This document shows positions 6,811 through 9,853 of a stretch of 9,853 nt of DNA, piece by piece; position 1 is the first letter of the stretch, and the number at the start of each line of letters is the position of its first letter. A model generated the notes under the pieces. The model saw nothing but the letters and a program-made list of their open reading frames with translations, was not told the origin of the DNA and searched no databases. This stretch comes from Pseudovibrio sp. JCM 19062 (lineage in GTDB: Bacteria > Pseudomonadota > Alphaproteobacteria > Rhizobiales > Stappiaceae). The stretch spans positions 1 through 9,853 of the forward strand of contig BAXV01000104.1 in NCBI GenBank assembly GCA_001310715.1. Reading direction: 5' to 3'. The position numbers were made by a program, and so were the translations under genes.

Positions 6811-8239
6811 CTAGCCTGCACAGCATGAGAGCTTGGATACATCTTTCTCAAAGGTTTGTGCTGCAAGTTTCAGACCTTCTACAGTAGTCAGGTACGGGAA
6901 GATCATTGCTCCAAGGTCTTCATAGGTCATGCCTGCTTTAAGGGCCATTGCCGCTGTCTGAATACTGTCAGCTCCTTCAGGTGCGATGATATGAGCACCC
7001 AGCAGCTTCTTGTTCGATTTATCGGCAACAAGTTTGATTAACCCGCGTGTGTCTCGCGCAGCCAATGCCCTAGGAACAAGATCCAGTGGCAATATCGAAG
7101 TGGTTGTCGTAATTCCCTGTGATTTTGCTTGCGCTTCGGTCAAACCAACGCTGGCGACTTGGGGGTCGGAAAAAAACAACTGCGGGCATAATGGAACTAT
7201 CATAGCTAAGCGAGTTCCATTCATTGCATTTTGAGCTGCTAATTTGGCACCATAAGCGGCCATATAAACGAACTGATCGCGTCCAGTAACGTCGCCAGCG
7301 GCGTAAACCCCATCGCAACTGGTGCGCATTTGCGCATCAACAATTATCCCGTTGTGAGCGTCTGTTTTTATTCCCGCAACTGCCAAGGCGAGGTTTTCGG
7401 TATTGGGAATACGGCCCGTAGCCAGCAGCAACTTCTCGGAAGTAACTTCTATTGATTTATCATCTTTGCTTACAAATAGACTAACCTGATTATTTTTTGA
7501 ACTGACCCGTTGGTAAGAAAGTCCGCTCAGAACCTCAATTCCCTCGGCTGCAAAGTACTGTTGCAGGGCGGAACTCACCTCAGGCTCTGCTTCCGGCAGG
7601 AGGCCTCTACGCGTCACAATCGTTACTTTGGTACCGGCGCGGGCGAAAATCTGCGCCATCTCAACACCGATATAACCACCGCCCATTACAGTCAGCGAGG
7701 AAGGTAAGGATTGGAGTTCCAAAGCTGATGTACTGTCCAACCAGTCCACATCTGCAAGACCGTCAATATCAGGTATATGCGGGCGTGATCCTGTCGCAAT
7801 AACAACCTTATTCGCCTTTATTGGCGTACCATCGACAATTATGGATCCGTTGGACTGGAACTGTGCCACCCCTTCCAGATAAGCAATATTATTATAATTA
7901 GGAAGCACATCGATGTATTTTGCAATCCTTAACTCATCAACAAGTGCCTGCTTTTGACGGATTACAGCCGACCAGTCGGTCACTTTAGCGCCAGCTTCAA
8001 CACCTTCAAAACGACCCGCAGTATTGGCGTGATGAATGGTTTCCATGGCTCGTATCATAGCTTGGAGGGAACACAGCCTACGTTAAGGCAAGTGCCCCCA
8101 ATTGTGCCATGCCGATTAATGCAACTCGTGCTCCTTCTTCAGCAGCAGTAATTGCAGCAGAAAAACCAGCCGATCCTGCACCAATAACAGCCAAATCATA
8201 AGTTTCGTTTTCATCGTTGCGATTGCAACTAGTAGTCAT
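6811..8239 (-). CDS. merA: Mercuric reductase MerA, short form, two single-base frameshifts
   Basis: NADPH-dependent flavoenzyme in the cytosol that reduces Hg(II) to volatile Hg(0). From ATG 8239 the frame breaks at the C-run 8095-8099 (one base short) and again at 8060-8063; mending both gives exactly 476 residues. In order: FAD-binding AVIGAGSAG (about 17-25), redox disulfide GGTCLNVGCVPSK with Cys 51 and 56, NAD(P)-binding GGGYIGVE, second FAD motif AAGDVTG, FPYLTTVEGLKLA of the dimer interface with the conserved Tyr, and the C-terminal pair SCCAG (Cys 473 and 474) that passes Hg to the active site. The amino-terminal metal-binding NmerA domain is absent, as in many short MerA proteins. 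The ribosome site is weak (AGAAAG). Both breaks flank the active-site cysteines, so as written the enzyme would be dead; a sequencing error is more likely. Confidence 0.93.
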
Positions 8240-8266
8240 GTTTTTTTCTTTCTATTTTTCAGATGG

Positions 8267-8485
8267 TTAGAGATGTATTATGCGCGCTTGTATTTTCGCC
8301 AAAAAGAAAAAAATCGTGAGCAAAACGAATACCCCAAGAACGGGTAGCAAGACTGCATCGAGGTATATCGCCAACGCAGAGAGACCCAAGGTACCCAGCA
8401 AGATGATGAGGATTGGTGTAAAACAGCAAATCGCCGCGATAACTGTGCCAACAATGCCGACCCTGAGATATGTCTGATCTTTCAT
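8267..8485 (-). CDS. merF: Mercury transporter MerF
   Basis: A 72-residue inner-membrane Hg(II) carrier. The start MKDQTYLRVGIVGTVIAAIC followed by CFTPILIILLGTLGLSAL closely follows the MerF pattern, with the vicinal pair Cys 20 and 21 in the first of two membrane helices; LDAVLLPVLGVF begins the second. Known MerF proteins are about 80 residues and carry a second cysteine pair near the C-terminus; here the protein ends at IQARIIHL with no cysteine, so it is either a shortened form or altered by an unseen indel in the A/T-rich end. AGAGC about 7 nt upstream supports the start. It sits 11 nt after merP and 27 nt before merA. Confidence 0.88.
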   Translation of the reverse strand: MKDQTYLRVGIVGTVIAAICCFTPILIILLGTLGLSALAIYLDAVLLPVLGVFVLLTIFFFLAKIQARIIHL

Positions 8486-8496
8486 TTTCAGCTCTT

Positions 8497-8787
8497 TTAT
8501 GGTTCGCCATATACAGCTATGGCCTCATATCCAGCATTGACTGAGGCTTGCTGAACTGCTTCGATGGAAGTCAATGCGTCATCATAAATCACAACGGCAG
8601 TTCGACTGGCATAATCCGCTTTAACATCAGATACGCCGTCAAGAGCACGAATTGCAGCTTCGACGATGAAGGGACAGCTGGCGCAGGTCATTCCGGGTAC
8701 CGACAATTTTGCAGTCTGCTCAGCTGCCATCACTGGACCCGCAAATATCATGCTCACAATCGAGAATATGATGCTTCTAGAAATCAT
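8497..8787 (-). CDS. merP: Periplasmic mercury-binding protein MerP
   Basis: A 96-residue periplasmic Hg(II) carrier. The start at 8787 is set by AGGAG about 7 nt upstream; longer in-frame readings run into merT and lack a signal peptide. Signal peptide about 1-21 (IFAGPVMAA), then a heavy-metal-associated domain with GMTCASCP (Cys 35 and 38) and the usual AIRALDGVSDVKADY and NAGYEA blocks. It begins 11 nt after the merT stop. It scavenges Hg(II) and passes it to MerT. Confidence 0.95.
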   Translation of the reverse strand: MISRSIIFSIVSMIFAGPVMAAEQTAKLSVPGMTCASCPFIVEAAIRALDGVSDVKADYASRTAVVIYDDALTSIEAVQQASVNAGYEAIAVYGEP

Positions 8788-8798
8788 GTGATCTCCTG

Positions 8799-9191
8799 TT
8801 AGTAGCTCAAAAGAAACGGAACAATTACGGGCGCAAGCCAGGGCCAGAACAGGGCCAGTAGAACAAGCGCCAAAGCTGCCCACAATGCACCTTTGACAAG
8901 TCTGTTCGGGAGTGGGTGCCTACAGGTGTCTGTCTCATTGCAGCGTTCGGGTTTGAGATAGACTAGCCAAAAACCATAACCGAGCATTCCAAATGTGAAT
9001 GCGATGAAAATTGGTTTATATGGATCCAATGCCGTAAGATTACTGATCCAGGCACCAGAAACCCCAAAGCTGAATAATACCACTGGGATGATGCAGCATG
9101 CCGAAGCAGCGAGCGCACCAGTTATTCCGCCAGCAGCGACCAAACGTTTTTTTTGTATCGTTGCTTTCTTCGTTTCGGTTCGTAGAAGCAA
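8799..9191 (-). CDS. merT: Mercuric transport protein MerT
   Basis: Inner-membrane Hg(II) importer, 130 residues in the uninterrupted frame from a TTG codon. ITGALAASACCIIPVVLFSFGVSGAWI is helix one with the vicinal pair Cys 32 and 33; TALDPYKPIFIAFTFGMLGYGFW is helix two; ERCNETDTC holds the loop cysteines 84 and 90; a third helix ends the protein. The start is doubtful. An ATG at 9204, 25 nt after the expected transcript start, opens a frame that joins this one if the run of eight A (minus strand, 9147-9154) is read as seven, giving about 134 residues with an N-terminus MDDLIASTN. The eight-base run is the sort of place where a sequencer or polymerase slips. First gene of the operon. Confidence 0.93.
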   Translation of the reverse strand: MLLRTETKKATIQKKRLVAAGGITGALAASACCIIPVVLFSFGVSGAWISNLTALDPYKPIFIAFTFGMLGYGFWLVYLKPERCNETDTCRHPLPNRLVKGALWAALALVLLALFWPWLAPVIVPFLLSY

Positions 9192-9203
9192 TCAAATCAT
9201 CCA

Positions 9204-9232
9204 TTGGCGTAGTCACTTTTCCTTCGTCTAAA
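9204..9232 (+). promoter_or_regulatory. Possible merR promoter
   Basis: TTGGCG (9204-9209) and TCTAAA (9227-9232) stand 17 bp apart, four of six matches each. The transcript would start just before the MerR palindrome, so that bound MerR would repress its own gene, as is known for merR. Confidence 0.35.
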
Positions 9233-9235
9233 AAT

Positions 9236-9266
9236 AAGATACGATCTGTAGTAACTACAGATGCAA
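9236..9266 (-). promoter_or_regulatory. MerR-type promoter of the mer operon
   Basis: On the minus strand, TTGCAT (9266-9261) and TATCTT (9241-9236) are separated by 19 bp. MerR-controlled promoters have this over-long 19-20-bp spacer, which RNA polymerase can use only when Hg-bound MerR untwists the DNA. The spacer holds the palindrome described separately. Transcription should begin near 9229 and read merT first. Confidence 0.88.
9244..9262. promoter_or_regulatory. MerR operator
   Basis: A perfect 9-1-9 palindrome, ATCTGTAGT-A-ACTACAGAT, between the two boxes of the mer promoter. MerR dimers bind such interrupted dyads, repress both divergent genes without mercury, and activate the mer side with it. 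Confidence 0.85.
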
Positions 9267-9278
9267 GAGAGAAATTAA

Positions 9279-9694
9279 ATGGATGTGATCACAAAACGCG
9301 AGGATATCTGATTGGCCAATTATCCAACCTGACCAGCGTTAACATCGAGACAATTCGGTATTACGAACGCATAGGGATTATGCCAAAGCCTGACCGGACG
9401 TCTGGAGGAAATCGCCTTTACAACGACAGGCAGCTAAAACGGTTGGTTTTTATTCGTCGATCAAGAGAACTTGGCTTTAGCATTGAAGAAATTCGAGCAC
9501 TTCTGAAAATGGTCGATGGAAGTAACTTCTCCTGCGCCGAAGTACACGCTATGACCACGGAGCATCTGACAAGCGTGAAGAAGAAGATTGCTAGCTTAAA
9601 AAAACTAGAAAAAGTTTTATCTACAATGGCGACCCAATGCAGCAGAGGCGATGTCCCAGAATGTCCGGTAGTAGATGCCTTATTTGAAGGCTAG
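9279..9694 (+). CDS. merR: Mercury-responsive regulator MerR, one frameshift near 9295
   Basis: Dimeric Hg(II)-sensing regulator of the divergent promoter. In the main frame no usable start codon lies close before the helix-turn-helix, and extending it upstream runs antisense through merT. ATG at 9279, with GAGAG about 8 nt upstream, reads MDVITK and joins the main frame if one A is added to the run at 9293-9296; the result is exactly 138 residues, near the usual 144. DNA-binding domain about 10-80 (IETIRYYERIGI, SGGNRLYND, ELGFSIEEIRALL), then a long dimer helix. The three Hg ligands of MerR match Cys 86 (FSCAEVHA), Cys 121 (TQCSRG) and Cys 129 (PECPVVDALF). The C-terminal spacing is of the alphaproteobacterial kind. 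Confidence 0.92.
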
Positions 9695-9747
9695 TGAATA
9701 TGGAAAATAATTGGCTAACTCTCTACAATAAGGAACGCCAGACTGAT

Positions 9748-9853
9748 GGACAGAGCGGCCATTTGAATAAAGGAGTGTTTTGCCCCATGTCTCACTCCTG
9801 TCGTTCTGATCATGGGCCAAAACACTCTCTTATTCAATTCAACCGATCTGTCC
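9748..9853. repeat. 106-bp imperfect inverted repeat, miniature-element-like
   Basis: The left arm (9748-9789) starts GGACAGAGCGG and ends GAGTGTTTTGCCCCATG. The right arm (9811-9853, minus strand) starts GGACAGATCGG and ends GAGTGTTTTGGCCCATG. About five sixths of positions match; the loop is 21 nt. Both ends carry GGACAGA, so it resembles a miniature inverted-repeat element or two transposon ends joined together. A related copy is at 4948-4981. The window stops exactly at the right end, so target duplications or a larger element cannot be judged. No transposase seen. Confidence 0.6.

Noticed and set aside
8056..8099. Programmed frameshifting in merA
   Set aside because: Two shifts close together around the active site, with no canonical slippery heptamer and pseudoknot, and MerA is not known to use recoding. 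Similar homopolymer breaks elsewhere in the window favour read error.
8259..8510. Minus-strand open frame overlapping merF
   Set aside because: It is merF in another frame; the merF frame has the conserved CC helix and a ribosome site.

Overview
The window reads as DNA from an alphaproteobacterium, probably a marine Rhodobacterales- or Rhizobiales-like organism. I infer this from the ScsB-type thiol reductase, the class II cytochrome, the YncE/cytochrome c pair and a merRTPFA layout; the genus cannot be fixed from sequence reading alone. It holds two metal- or thiol-related gene blocks separated by a poorly coding stretch that carries a repeat.

Left block (1-4849). On the minus strand lie a small histidine-rich exported protein (702-358) and then a cytochrome c'-type protein cut by the window edge (303-1). 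Divergent from them, on the plus strand, lie a DsbD-like ScsB electron-transfer protein (960-3073, one frameshift), a secreted YncE-type beta-propeller with a His/Met-rich insert (3266-4330), and a membrane-anchored class I cytochrome c (4418-4849). The set looks like a periplasmic copper/thiol-redox island, but no copper pump or oxidase is inside the window, so that role is inferred.

Middle (4850-5706). I see no convincing gene. The stretch holds a copy (4948-4981) of a repeat that recurs at the far right edge, and two hairpins (5633-5672 and 5676-5703) at the end of the minus-strand mer operon.

Right block (5707-9694). This is a mercury-resistance operon. merR (plus) diverges from merT-merP-merF-merA (minus). 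Two further genes follow on the minus strand: an exported thioredoxin-fold protein with a CGGC motif and a second MerT-like membrane protein. The control region is textbook MerR type: a perfect 9-1-9 palindrome inside a 19-bp spacer between the -35 and -10 boxes of the mer promoter. MerP, MerT, MerF and perhaps the second MerT-like protein would bring Hg(II) in for reduction by MerA.

Right edge (9748-9853). A 106-bp imperfect inverted repeat resembles a miniature transposable element. Its right arm is in inverted orientation to the copy at 4948, so the whole mer block lies between related ends.

A pattern runs through the window: six reading-frame breaks (ScsB, the MerT-like gene, MerA twice, MerT, MerR) are each mended by one base, almost always in a homopolymer run. 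Conserved protein continues on both sides of every break. I therefore read the genes as probably intact in the organism and the breaks as likely sequencing errors; genuine decay is not excluded.
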